From assembly GCA_002399265.1 (NCBI GenBank), contig DHDG01000047.1:146776-162771 (forward strand): a stretch of DNA of 15,996 nucleotides, in the 5' to 3' direction. A program made the translations under genes and the position numbers. This stretch comes from Firmicutes bacterium UBA4882 (GTDB lineage: Bacteria > Bacillota > UBA4882). Positions 6,908 to 14,501 of the stretch are shown here, piece after piece. The notes under the pieces were generated by a model. That model had not been told where the DNA came from and did not search any database. It worked only from the letters and a program-made list of their open reading frames with translations. Positions within the stretch are counted from its first letter, which is position 1. Every line of letters begins with the position of its first letter.

Positions 6908-8785
6908 TTAATCAGCCGCAACAGCCACTTCTCTATTTGCGTCAGCGGCCTGCCTGCTACTGCGCACCGCTTCATTGAGAACCATTTCCTCGATAAACTC
7001 CAGGATTCCTAGGGCATCCTCCTGCTGCAGACAAATTGATAAATGTTCCTGAACCTCAGAGAGCTTACTGATATCCGCAGGCATTTTAGCAATGAAGATG
7101 CGGCTATGACATGTCGCATTGGTACCTTCCTCATCGGTCAAGAGTTCTTCATAGAGCTTTTCTCCAGGACGTACCCCTACGATTGTAATAGCGATGTCCT
7201 TGCCGGGTTCATACCCTGAAAGCCGGATCATATTCTCCGCCAGATCCATAATCTTAACTGGCTGCCCCATATCAAGCACAAAGATTTCGCCACCCTGTGC
7301 CATTGAGCCAGCCTGCAGCACCAACTGAACTGCTTCCGGAATGGTCATAAAATAGCGGTTCATTTCCGGATGCGTTACGGTCAACGGGCCACCGCGCGCA
7401 ATCTGTTTCTTAAAGCGCGGTACCACGCTGCCCCGGCTGCCTAACACGTTGCCAAATCGTACTGCTGTATAAACGGTCGTTTTCTTGCGTCTGGCATAGC
7501 TTTGCATGATGAGTTCTGCCACCCGCTTGGTTGCCCCCATGATACTCGAAGGATTAACCGCTTTGTCAGTGCTGATTAAAACAAAACGTTCCACATTATG
7601 ACTTTCACAGGCACTGATAATATTGTGAGTACCAAATACATTGTTTTTAATGGCTTCCAGGGGCCACGCTTCCATCAAAGGCACATGTTTATGGGCTGCG
7701 TCATGGAAAACAACTTGCGGCCTTAGCTCCGCAAACATTTGATCCACAAATTCACGATCCCGGACATCGCCGATCACAGAATACAAGGAAGTATTAGGAT
7801 GGAAATCACGCATTTCCTGTTCGATCTCATAGATGGTGTTTTCGCCGCGCCCCATCATAATAATCAGTTGTGGATTAAAACGGCTAATCTGGCGTACCAG
7901 CTCCGATCCGATGGAACCGCCGGCTCCGGTCACCAATATTCTCTTGCCCTGTAGATATTGGGAAATATCGTTCAGATCCATTCGAATCGGTTCACGCCCT
8001 AGTAAATCCTCAATCCGGATTTCCCGCAGCTGACTGACTGAAACCCGTCCATTGATCATCTCAGAAATTCCCGGGACCATGCGCAACATGACATTAAGCT
8101 CTTTGCAGGTCTTGACCAAATTTTGGACAATGGTTTTGGAAACAGCCGGGATGGCAATGATTACTTCCTGAATGCGATATTTTCCAATTAACGCCGGGAT
8201 ATCTTTCAGTTTGCCGCGCACCCGGACCCCATTTAGTTCCATCGCCTGCTTGACAGGATCATCGTCCACTAAGACCACGGGATAGTAGCTGTGATTTGTA
8301 TCGCGCAACATTTCACCGACCACAATGGCACCGGCCTGACCGGCCCCGGCGATGAGCACTCGCTTACCTCGGGTTTTCTGTCCCACCAGTTCTTCCAGAA
8401 CCTCGCAACGAAAACGAAATACCAATCTCAAGGCAGCGATTCCGATCATAAACAACAGCGAATAGATGATTAATACTGACGAAGACACCTTAATACTAAA
8501 AATGTTTAAGACTGCCAAAGTCAGCCCTTGCGACAGACCAATGCCAACAACAATTTTCAAAACGTCGCGCAGGTTAGCATAACGCCAAAGTGGACGGTAG
8601 AGCCCCAGTGCGACAAAAATCGCCTGATTAACAACCCAGATAATAGGTATCAGCTTGCTCCAATATTCCAGACCGAAATTGGTTCCGAGGGAATCGTACT
8701 TCAGAAAGTGTGCTCCAAGCATGGCTAGTGCAGCAATTGCCAAGTCACTGGAAAAGAGAAATACATTGCGACGGCTAAATTTCAT
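6908..8785 (-). CDS. Membrane-bound UDP-GlcNAc 4,6-dehydratase, CapD/PglF/EpsC-like
   Basis: I place the start at ATG 8785-8783, preceded by AGGAGG with 7-base spacing, giving 625 residues. An in-frame ATG at 8803 lies upstream of that Shine-Dalgarno site. Four membrane segments (about 8-29, 44-63, 74-96, 101-122) are followed by a first nucleotide-binding fold (VLIAGAGQAG, 143-152), then the catalytic SDR domain with LVTGAGGSIG (284-293). The active-site segment is STDKAV (405-410), then MGATK (416-420): Met416 stands where soluble relatives such as FlaA1 have Tyr, as is usual for the large PglF/CapD group. The predicted reaction is dehydration of UDP-GlcNAc to UDP-4-keto-6-deoxy-GlcNAc at the inner membrane face. 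The product would feed the DegT-type aminotransferase encoded upstream. The C-terminus is alanine-rich. The family is firm; the sugar product is inferred. Confidence 0.94.
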   Translation of the reverse strand: MKFSRRNVFLFSSDLAIAALAMLGAHFLKYDSLGTNFGLEYWSKLIPIIWVVNQAIFVALGLYRPLWRYANLRDVLKIVVGIGLSQGLTLAVLNIFSIKVSSSVLIIYSLLFMIGIAALRLVFRFRCEVLEELVGQKTRGKRVLIAGAGQAGAIVVGEMLRDTNHSYYPVVLVDDDPVKQAMELNGVRVRGKLKDIPALIGKYRIQEVIIAIPAVSKTIVQNLVKTCKELNVMLRMVPGISEMINGRVSVSQLREIRIEDLLGREPIRMDLNDISQYLQGKRILVTGAGGSIGSELVRQISRFNPQLIIMMGRGENTIYEIEQEMRDFHPNTSLYSVIGDVRDREFVDQMFAELRPQVVFHDAAHKHVPLMEAWPLEAIKNNVFGTHNIISACESHNVERFVLISTDKAVNPSSIMGATKRVAELIMQSYARRKKTTVYTAVRFGNVLGSRGSVVPRFKKQIARGGPLTVTHPEMNRYFMTIPEAVQLVLQAGSMAQGGEIFVLDMGQPVKIMDLAENMIRLSGYEPGKDIAITIVGVRPGEKLYEELLTDEEGTNATCHSRIFIAKMPADISKLSEVQEHLSICLQQEDALGILEFIEEMVLNEAVRSSRQAADANREVAVAAD

Positions 8786-8814
8786 CAGTACACCTCCTGC
8801 CATATTCTGACCTT

Positions 8815-9627
8815 TCAGCGCAGCGCCCTGAAAGTCATGGTGTGCACAAATCCAGACAGCCCCCGAATTTCTCTCGGTTCCCTTGGGTCAAACACGATTC
8901 CCTGCGTAATTTTACGAGGATTCAGGCTCGTCATAGCCTGAGCCGTTTCGATCCCGGCCAAATCCGCAACGACTCCACTGGCTTTGCTTAACAAAATCCT
9001 CCGGCGGTCAGCCCGATGGCCATCACTCGCCAGAATCTGTACCAGACTGTGCTTTAGCAGTAATTTGGCGGTATACTCCACCTTGGATCCAAAATTGCCG
9101 CGTAGACTGCCGCCGGTCAGCTGCGCCAGCATGCCCTTCCGGATCATACCATGAAGGAGGTTAGGGTCTTTTTGCACCGACTCATTCCGTTCGGGATGCG
9201 CAATAATCGGTATGACTCCGCTGGCCTGTAGTTCAAAGAGCACTTCATCCGTATAAACGGGTAGAAGTCCGAACGGTAATTCCACGAGTAAATACCGACC
9301 CGCATTGGCCAGGGTTTGCAGCCTCCCGTCCCTAATCCGATCTGGCAAATCGACCGCCAATTGCACTTCCGCCCCAGGAAAGACGTGTAAATTGATCTCC
9401 TGACTGTCCAACATATCTTGCAGCTTACGCGCTTTCTCGCGGATTTCCTCTGGGGTAATGCCACTATCTTCATAAATGTGCGGGGTGGCTACCACTGCTG
9501 CGATGCCATCTTTTACGGCACCTTGTGCCATCGCCATTGCTTCTTCCCAGCTGTGCGCGCCGTCATCAAGCCCGGGAAGAATATGGGTATGAATATCGAT
9601 CATGCCTTTAAATTCCTGCCCTGTCAT
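8815..9627 (-). CDS. PHP-family protein tyrosine phosphatase (CpsB/YwqE-like)
   Basis: This 270-residue protein from ATG 9627-9625 has GGAGG 5 bases upstream. A start at 9603 (MIDIHTHILPG, AGGA 10 bases away) is a reasonable alternative; the longer frame to 9681 has no comparable site. The metal-binding motifs of the polymerase/histidinol phosphatase fold are all present: DIHTHILPGLDDGA, ATPHIY, PGAEV, AHPERN and SDGHR. These make up the trinuclear Mn-dependent active site of the CpsB/YwqE class, which removes phosphate from the tyrosine cluster of BY-kinases and from other substrates. It is cytoplasmic. It lies directly downstream of the kinase gene, separated by a gap of about 140 bases with a terminator-like hairpin. 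This is the classical Gram-positive arrangement controlling polysaccharide export and chain length. Confidence 0.92.
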   Translation of the reverse strand: MTGQEFKGMIDIHTHILPGLDDGAHSWEEAMAMAQGAVKDGIAAVVATPHIYEDSGITPEEIREKARKLQDMLDSQEINLHVFPGAEVQLAVDLPDRIRDGRLQTLANAGRYLLVELPFGLLPVYTDEVLFELQASGVIPIIAHPERNESVQKDPNLLHGMIRKGMLAQLTGGSLRGNFGSKVEYTAKLLLKHSLVQILASDGHRADRRRILLSKASGVVADLAGIETAQAMTSLNPRKITQGIVFDPREPREIRGLSGFVHTMTFRALR

Positions 9628-9724
9628 ATTGGCCTCCGCTTGATTATAACCTCCGGCACCGTCAGGAACTGTCGGTTCCAAATATTTCTTTCTTTTTCCC
9701 AGAAATAGAATATTTAATAAAACA

Positions 9725-9747
9725 TGCCCGGATCCATGATCCGGGCA
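9725..9747 (-). terminator. Intrinsic terminator or attenuator between kinase and phosphatase genes
   Basis: A perfect 10-bp inverted repeat, TGCCCGGATC / GATCCGGGCA, encloses a three-base loop. On the minus strand the stem is followed by TGTTTTATTAAAT, a modest T-tract. It begins 22 bases after the kinase stop (9769). A smaller repeat GTACT/AGTAC (9751-9763) lies between. Because the next gene continues in the same direction without an obvious strong promoter, partial termination that lowers downstream expression is the simplest reading. The 9628-9768 gap holds nothing else clear. Confidence 0.6.
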
Positions 9748-9768
9748 GACGTACTAAAAGTACTAAAT

Positions 9769-10491
9769 TCAGTCGTTGCTCGTGTAGTAATAATAATAGT
9801 ACTGGTAGTCGTCTTCAACCCGGACATTGTTGAGCACCGCACCAAGAAATTTAGCGCCAACCTTATCCAGCTGGTCTTTAGCCATCTGAGCCGCTTGCCG
9901 TGGTACTGAGCCGGCATCCAGCACCAGGATGACTCCATCCGTTTGGGGGGCCAGTACCGAAGCGTCCGCCACGGCAATTACAGGCGGAGCATCGATCAGG
10001 ACAAAGTCAAAAGACTCCCTTAACCCATGTAGCAACCCCTGCCATTGTTTCGAGCCAAGCATCTCGGCCGGGTTAGGGGGGAGGGGTCCGGAAGGCAAAA
10101 CCTGCAATCCCGGCACAGCTGTTACGGAATGAATCGCCGCTGCTACTTCTACCTTACCGACCAGGACGGCACTCAATCCCCGGCGCTGATCCACCCCAAA
10201 GACTTTATGTAGCACTGGTCGCCGTAAATCCGCGTCAATTAGCAGGCATCGGTGTCCCGCCTGCGCAAAGGCAATGGCCAGGTTAGCGATCGTGGTTGAT
10301 TTGCCTTCACCGGGACCGGCACTGGTCGCCATGATAGTCTTGACAGCCCGGTCTAAAGCGCCGAACTGGATGTTAGTTCGTAAAGTACGATATGCTTCGG
10401 AAACGGCCGACCTCGGCGAAAGATGGGTAATCAGACGTTCGGCAAATGCTTGTTGGCCATGAGAATGTTTGCGTTGCGCAGTTTTGTTCAA
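9769..10491 (-). CDS. BY-family tyrosine kinase (CpsD/CapB/YwqD-like)
   Basis: This 240-residue cytoplasmic kinase has its start codon at TTG (10491-10489), with GGAGG 7 bases upstream; TTGA also contains the stop of the preceding gene. Motifs in order: ExxRxxR in EAYRTLR (32-38), used for ring oligomerisation; Walker A SAGPGEGKST (57-66); Walker A' LLIDADLRRP (83-92); Walker B VLIDAPP (164-170). The C-terminus carries a cluster of seven tyrosines (Y229 and Y231-Y236) before TSND. This is the autophosphorylated tail of BY-kinases. The kinase domain stands alone, as in Gram-positives, and needs the cytoplasmic tail of the membrane adaptor encoded just upstream. Cycles of tail phosphorylation and dephosphorylation control polymer length and export. 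The assignment is firm. Confidence 0.95.
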   Translation of the reverse strand: MNKTAQRKHSHGQQAFAERLITHLSPRSAVSEAYRTLRTNIQFGALDRAVKTIMATSAGPGEGKSTTIANLAIAFAQAGHRCLLIDADLRRPVLHKVFGVDQRRGLSAVLVGKVEVAAAIHSVTAVPGLQVLPSGPLPPNPAEMLGSKQWQGLLHGLRESFDFVLIDAPPVIAVADASVLAPQTDGVILVLDAGSVPRQAAQMAKDQLDKVGAKFLGAVLNNVRVEDDYQYYYYYYTSND

Positions 10492-11942
10492 TTGTAATCC
10501 TCCGCTCCGCGCCCCGTATGCTGGCTAAAACGGGTCTTATTACTCTTCGAAATTTGATCTTCAAGCTTCGCGGAAGGTATCAGGCCCAGCACCGGCAACC
10601 CTAAATATTGCTCGACATCTTGCGTTGTCTTAATGGACGTATCCATGTATTCAATTAAAAACGCCAAACCGCATCCGACAAACAGAGCCAGCATCCCGGC
10701 CACGGCTGTATTCATCATCTTGCGCGGCTTGATTGGAGTTTCGGGAATCTCAGCCGGATCAATAACCTGCACGTCAGCAGTTGTCATCTCCTCGGAAATA
10801 CGGAACTCTTCCAGCTTTTCCATCAGCATGATATAGATATTCTCAAGCACCGAACGGTTTCTGATTAAGCGCGTCAGCTGTACTTCCTGACTGGGCAGAC
10901 GGCTGATTTGTTTCTCAGCTTCGCCAATCATGCGATCCAAGCCATCCCGCCGGGCTTGAGCAGCAATTACTTCCGACTCGGCCTGTAATGCTTGCTGGAT
11001 CAACGCCTGACGGACTGGGTTCAGAGTAACAGTCTCTGTGCTGATGACTCTCTCGATTTCTGCTGCCAAACGTTTTTCGATATCAGCGATTTGACCGTCA
11101 ATGGCTGCCACAACCGGATGATGCGATGCATATTTCTCCAGAGCCTGAGCATGCTGAATTTGCAGGTCGGCTAAGGCCTTGCGGTATTGCGCCACCACCG
11201 GGTTTTCGCTTAGTGTCTGAGAGGAAATTACAGTCTGTTCACGCTCGGAGAGCTGACGCTCCAGTTCTTCCCGGCGGGCTTCTGCTTCAAAAATAGCAAC
11301 TTCCGCTTCAGCACGTGCCGTTTCCAGCTGGGTGAGGCGGTTGATAATCGCTGTGGCCTCCTGGGTCGGCTGAACAACCCCGGTTTCGCTTTGATATGCC
11401 TGTACGGAATTTTCGGCTTCTCCCAACTGGCCCTGAACCGTCAAAAGCTGCTTTTCAATAAATTCGCGGGCAGCCCGAACGTCGGCCTGGTTTTCGTATT
11501 GGGTCCGCTTTTTAAAGGCTTCCACCAGTGCATTGGCTGCTGTAGCTGCCTCCAGCGGGTCTGTTGACTCGACATTTACATCAATCGTGTCCGAGCCTTG
11601 AATCGGCTGAACTGATATTCCCTTTCGCAGAGCCGCAAACCGGCCGGTCTTATCTGTGATATCAAGCCCCATTGATTCACCCATGCTTTTGGCCAGCGAT
11701 CTGCTTTTGAGGATTTCAACGTAATTTTGTACCTGATTACGTACAGTACCGCCCAACTGATCAAAGAGATCAAATTGACCGGCACCTGCCGTTTTGATCA
11801 GAATCTTGGTGCTGGCGCGATAGACCGGGGTCATCGCCCCGCTAATAAAATAAGCGGCTATGACGCAGACAACAAAAATGCTCGCGATTAGCCAGCGTCT
11901 TTTCCAGACTATTTTTATATAGTCCTTCAGTTCTAACTCCAT
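10488..11942 (-). CDS. Wzz/GumC-type polysaccharide chain-length determinant and kinase adaptor
   Basis: This 484-residue protein has the two-helix topology of polysaccharide co-polymerases. A short cytoplasmic N-terminus MELELKDYIKIVWKRR precedes membrane helix 1 (about 17-36). A long extracytoplasmic domain rich in Glu, Gln and Ala follows, with coiled-coil character from about 155 to 380. The proline-rich PAEIPETPIKPRK (397-408) leads into helix 2 (411-433), and a cytoplasmic tail of about 50 residues (434-484) follows, containing GLPVLGLIP. The coiled-coil length is nearer GumC/EpsA-type proteins than the roughly 230-residue Gram-positive CapA type. It should set chain length with the polymerase and activate the kinase translated from the overlapping next gene. 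It follows a terminator and a gap, so it is probably the first gene of its transcript. AAGGAG lies 11 bases before the ATG. Confidence 0.93.
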   Translation of the reverse strand: MELELKDYIKIVWKRRWLIASIFVVCVIAAYFISGAMTPVYRASTKILIKTAGAGQFDLFDQLGGTVRNQVQNYVEILKSRSLAKSMGESMGLDITDKTGRFAALRKGISVQPIQGSDTIDVNVESTDPLEAATAANALVEAFKKRTQYENQADVRAAREFIEKQLLTVQGQLGEAENSVQAYQSETGVVQPTQEATAIINRLTQLETARAEAEVAIFEAEARREELERQLSEREQTVISSQTLSENPVVAQYRKALADLQIQHAQALEKYASHHPVVAAIDGQIADIEKRLAAEIERVISTETVTLNPVRQALIQQALQAESEVIAAQARRDGLDRMIGEAEKQISRLPSQEVQLTRLIRNRSVLENIYIMLMEKLEEFRISEEMTTADVQVIDPAEIPETPIKPRKMMNTAVAGMLALFVGCGLAFLIEYMDTSIKTTQDVEQYLGLPVLGLIPSAKLEDQISKSNKTRFSQHTGRGAEDYN

Positions 11943-12013
11943 TGAAACTATGACTCCTTGTTTACAACGTTACCCATATTAGTCGGTCTTTACCTATTCG
12001 CTATTTTCTCGCT

Positions 12014-12050
12014 CTTTCCGGAAATTCCTGCCATGTAACAGAATGTAACA
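12014..12050. promoter_or_regulatory. Tandem ATGTAACA repeat and TTTCCGGAAA palindrome upstream of the wzz-like gene
   Basis: In the gap between the terminator and the wzz-like start there are two ATGTAACA octamers at 12033-12040 and 12043-12050, exactly 10 bp apart (one helical turn). A perfect palindrome TTTCCGGAAA lies at 12015-12024. This is the expected place for the promoter and operator of the kinase operon. I could not identify a credible -35/-10 pair. Operator function is inferred from position and pattern only. Confidence 0.4.
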
Positions 12051-12081
12051 AAAAATAATCGAAATGCCGGTGAAAAATCAT

Positions 12082-12112
12082 AAAAAAAGGCAGTCCCCCA
12101 AAAGGTACCGCC
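12082..12112 (-). terminator. Intrinsic terminator after the aminotransferase gene
   Basis: On the minus strand, GGCGGTACC pairs with GGGACTGCC through nine positions, including one G-U pair and one A-G mismatch, over a TTTTGG loop. The stem is followed at once by seven T residues (12088-12082). It lies 17 bases after the aminotransferase stop. This is a good rho-independent terminator and splits the locus into two transcripts. Confidence 0.82.
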
Positions 12113-12128
12113 CATAGGTATTTTGCCT

Positions 12129-13241
12129 TTATCTCTGCTGCCTGATGGCCTTTTCGAGCATATCCGCTACATAATCGATCTGTTCATCGGTAATCCTGTT
12201 ATAGAACGGCAGAGCAATTGTTGACTTGGCTACTTGTTCAGTGACTGGAAAGTCTCCATCTTTGTATCCGAACATTTCCCGGAAAAACGGCTGTAGATGA
12301 ATCGGCGTGAAATACGGCCGACAACCGATGTCATTGTCAGTAAGTGCCTGCATTACTTTGTCTCGGTCAATTCCTGCGGCAAGCCTGATTACATAGATGA
12401 ACCAGCTGATCTTAGCATAATCAGCCGTAAATGGCAAGCTGACTCCGTCAATACCGGCCAGGCGCTGATGATAGCGTTGGGCAACATCTGTACGCATGGC
12501 AAGAATCTCCTCGAGCCGGGCAGCCTGCGAGACACCTAATGCGCAGCTAAGCTCGTCCAAGCGATAGTTGTAGCCGAGCCGCTCATGAAAAAGCCATCGG
12601 TCACCCTCGCCACGGCCCTGATTGCGCATGCTGCGACAAAGCGCGGCGATCTCGTCGTCATCGGTAACAATGACCCCGCCTTCACCAGTAGTCATTTGTT
12701 TGTTAGGATAAAAAGCAAACACCCCGGCATCACCTAATGAACCTGCCGGGCGTCCTTTATATTGAGCGCCGATCGCTTCGCATGAATCTTCAATTACGCG
12801 CAAACTATGGCGCTGGGCGATCTCTCGGATAGGATCCATATCTGCTGGATGACCAAATGCATGTACTGCCAAAATCGCCTTGGTTTTAGGCGTAATCGCC
12901 CGTTCGATCGCAGAGGGATCAATATTGAGTGTATCTGGCTCAATATCTGCAAAAACCGGAACAGCCCTCTCGAACAACAGACAGTTACTCGAAGCAATGA
13001 AGCTAAAAGGAGTGGTGATGACTTCATCGCCGTCTTTAAGATCCATCGCTCGCACAATCAGATGTAAGCCGCTGGTCCCGCTGTTGACGGCAATGCCATG
13101 TTTTTGACCAGCCCATTCCGCCATTACTTTCTCGAATTCAATAAGCTTCGGCCCAATACTCAACTGATTAGTCTGCAAAACACTCATTACAGCGGAAATG
13201 TCATCCTTGCTAATGTCTGGCGCTGAAAGAGGTACTTTCAT
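12129..13241 (-). CDS. DegT/DnrJ/EryC1/StrS-family PLP-dependent sugar aminotransferase
   Basis: This 370-residue protein of the sugar-nucleotide aminotransferase family has normal full length. Family landmarks are KVPLSAPDIS at the N-terminus, AVNSGTSGLHL (51-61), DEVITTPFSF (72-81), HAFGHPADM, EDSCEAIGA (151-159) and the PLP lysine K181 in FYPNKQMTTGEGG. GYNYRLDEL follows. It should transfer an amino group from glutamate to the C4 keto group of a UDP-4-keto-6-deoxy sugar in the cytoplasm. The dehydratase encoded in the next transcript would supply this substrate, so together they resemble PglF/PglE (or the EpsC/EpsN pair of Bacillus). AAGGAG is 11 bases before the ATG. It ends its transcript at the terminator at 12082-12112. 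The exact sugar is inference. Confidence 0.92.
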   Translation of the reverse strand: MKVPLSAPDISKDDISAVMSVLQTNQLSIGPKLIEFEKVMAEWAGQKHGIAVNSGTSGLHLIVRAMDLKDGDEVITTPFSFIASSNCLLFERAVPVFADIEPDTLNIDPSAIERAITPKTKAILAVHAFGHPADMDPIREIAQRHSLRVIEDSCEAIGAQYKGRPAGSLGDAGVFAFYPNKQMTTGEGGVIVTDDDEIAALCRSMRNQGRGEGDRWLFHERLGYNYRLDELSCALGVSQAARLEEILAMRTDVAQRYHQRLAGIDGVSLPFTADYAKISWFIYVIRLAAGIDRDKVMQALTDNDIGCRPYFTPIHLQPFFREMFGYKDGDFPVTEQVAKSTIALPFYNRITDEQIDYVADMLEKAIRQQR

Positions 13242-13410
13242 GTTAGCAGCCGCTCCTTATACTTGATGCAGTCTCTTAAGCTCTAAGCTTCGATTTATTC
13301 TTAAAAATCCCTCCAGGGAAGCAGAAATATCATCCTTGCTAAGGCTGGATCCCGCCGAAAAGTATCTTACGATACAAAATCTGATTTAAGAATAAAGTCT
13401 TAAGAGCTGC
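13242..13410. repeat. Imperfect inverted repeat with a degenerate copy of the aminotransferase 5' end
   Basis: The 144-base gap 13242-13385 has no intact gene. Its left arm (13268-13309) and a right arm (13383-13410, entering the last codons of the upstream glycosyltransferase gene) are imperfect reverse complements. Both read outward to inward as GCAG, then CTCTTAAG or a near form, then TTTATTCTTAAA; the left arm has about 12 extra bases. Between them, 13321-13342 matches 13192-13213 inside the aminotransferase gene at 20 of 22 positions. The matched frame reads SKDDISA in both copies, and the two differences are synonymous. The element could be a small palindromic insertion or debris from a local duplication. 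Confidence 0.5.
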
Positions 13411-14501
13411 TGGAATTCGACTTCCCAGTTTATTACGGTTTGAAAAGCCTTCTTACCATTATGTCCCATTTCTTTGGCCCTTTCGGGGTTTCTTAGTAAA
13501 AAGTCCATTGCTTTCGCAATATCCTCGACATTATATGGGTCAACCAACAACCCACAATCATATGCGGTCACAATTTCTCTCCACAACGGAAAGTCTGATG
13601 CAATAACAGGAATACCTGCTGCCATATATTCAAACATTTTTATAGGCAAGCTTTTGATATGGTTGGGAGTGGGATGTAGAACAACCAGCCCAATCTTTAC
13701 TTCGCTTAGGAGTTTTTGGATTTCGGCGCGGTTTAGGAAACCATGAAACTGAACTTTGTTATTCTGCAAAATTTGGTCTTTTAGATCGCTGTTGCCAAAT
13801 GAACCTGCTAAGTCCAGCCTTACCGAAAGATCATCCGGAAGTGCACTAATTGCGTTTGTAATTTCCCTGATGCCCCGTTTTTCAGATAAGCCGCCGATAT
13901 AAACTATTCTATTGGGCCGCTTTTCATATGACAGCAAAGGTTCGGTCTGGAACTCACTGAGTAATGGGTAGTTGCGGACAATAACAGTATTTCTGTTGGA
14001 GAAACGCTTGGCGATTTCAGGAGTGGCTGCCACAATACCATCAAATGATCTATCCGCCTTAAGCAAAAGATGCTTTGCCCAGAATGCCACAATCTTACGA
14101 AAAGGCCTGGGAATGTAACCTTTAGCCATTACTTGCGCTGGCAAATCCTCATGAGCGTCATAAATTACCTTTTTGCCCAACTTCTTAAGTCTTATGCCGC
14201 ATTTAATCAATTCGGGATCATGAAGATGATAAATGTCAGCATCAAGATCCATGGCAATCTGATATACTTGTTCGCCTGATCTGAATAACCTCTGCAATCT
14301 GCCTTTGCAGCCCTCAAATTTGTGTAATATGACTTGATTCGGTACTTCTTTAGTATCTCCCCGAGCTACCAAATGAACTACAAATCCTTCTTTGGCAAGG
14401 CTGCAGCATTCTTTCCAAAATATGCGTATATCGTCCCAAGGGTGTACTGATGATAACTGGGCCACAACTACGTTAGAATGCTCTTTTTTCTGTAAGCCCA
14501 T
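13386..14501 (-). CDS. GT4-type glycosyltransferase
   Basis: This 371-residue GT-B enzyme has its start directly abutting the upstream stop (TAA then ATG). GAGG lies 9 bases before the ATG. HLHDPEL (92-98) and YDAHEDLP (114-121) are typical of a GT4 subgroup found in capsule loci. The donor domain starts with RIVYIGGLSEKRG (198-210), and the nucleotide-binding region is SLPIKMFEYMAAGIPVIASD, where the glutamate of FEYMA matches the second EX7E position. The first is replaced by residues around TPNHIKS, common in this subgroup. It is cytoplasmic and presumably adds one sugar to the repeat unit. It lies with an ATP-grasp and a GNAT gene upstream of the kinase operon. The coding sequence looks AT-richer than its downstream neighbour. 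Substrate unknown. Confidence 0.9.
   Translation of the reverse strand: MGLQKKEHSNVVVAQLSSVHPWDDIRIFWKECCSLAKEGFVVHLVARGDTKEVPNQVILHKFEGCKGRLQRLFRSGEQVYQIAMDLDADIYHLHDPELIKCGIRLKKLGKKVIYDAHEDLPAQVMAKGYIPRPFRKIVAFWAKHLLLKADRSFDGIVAATPEIAKRFSNRNTVIVRNYPLLSEFQTEPLLSYEKRPNRIVYIGGLSEKRGIREITNAISALPDDLSVRLDLAGSFGNSDLKDQILQNNKVQFHGFLNRAEIQKLLSEVKIGLVVLHPTPNHIKSLPIKMFEYMAAGIPVIASDFPLWREIVTAYDCGLLVDPYNVEDIAKAMDFLLRNPERAKEMGHNGKKAFQTVINWEVEFQQLLRLYS

Noticed and set aside
8786..8803. Upstream ATG at 8803 as the start of the dehydratase
   Set aside because: The AGGAGG site lies between this ATG and the ATG at 8785, so initiation at 8785 is much better supported.
9640..9680. TATAAT upstream of the phosphatase gene as a promoter -10 box
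   Set aside because: No acceptable -35 hexamer lies 16-18 bases upstream on the minus strand and there is no extended -10, so the match may be chance.
9751..9763. GTACT/AGTAC mini-hairpin after the kinase stop as a separate terminator
   Set aside because: A five-pair AT-rich stem with a three-base loop and no T-tract is too weak. It is noted only as a neighbour of the 10-bp stem.
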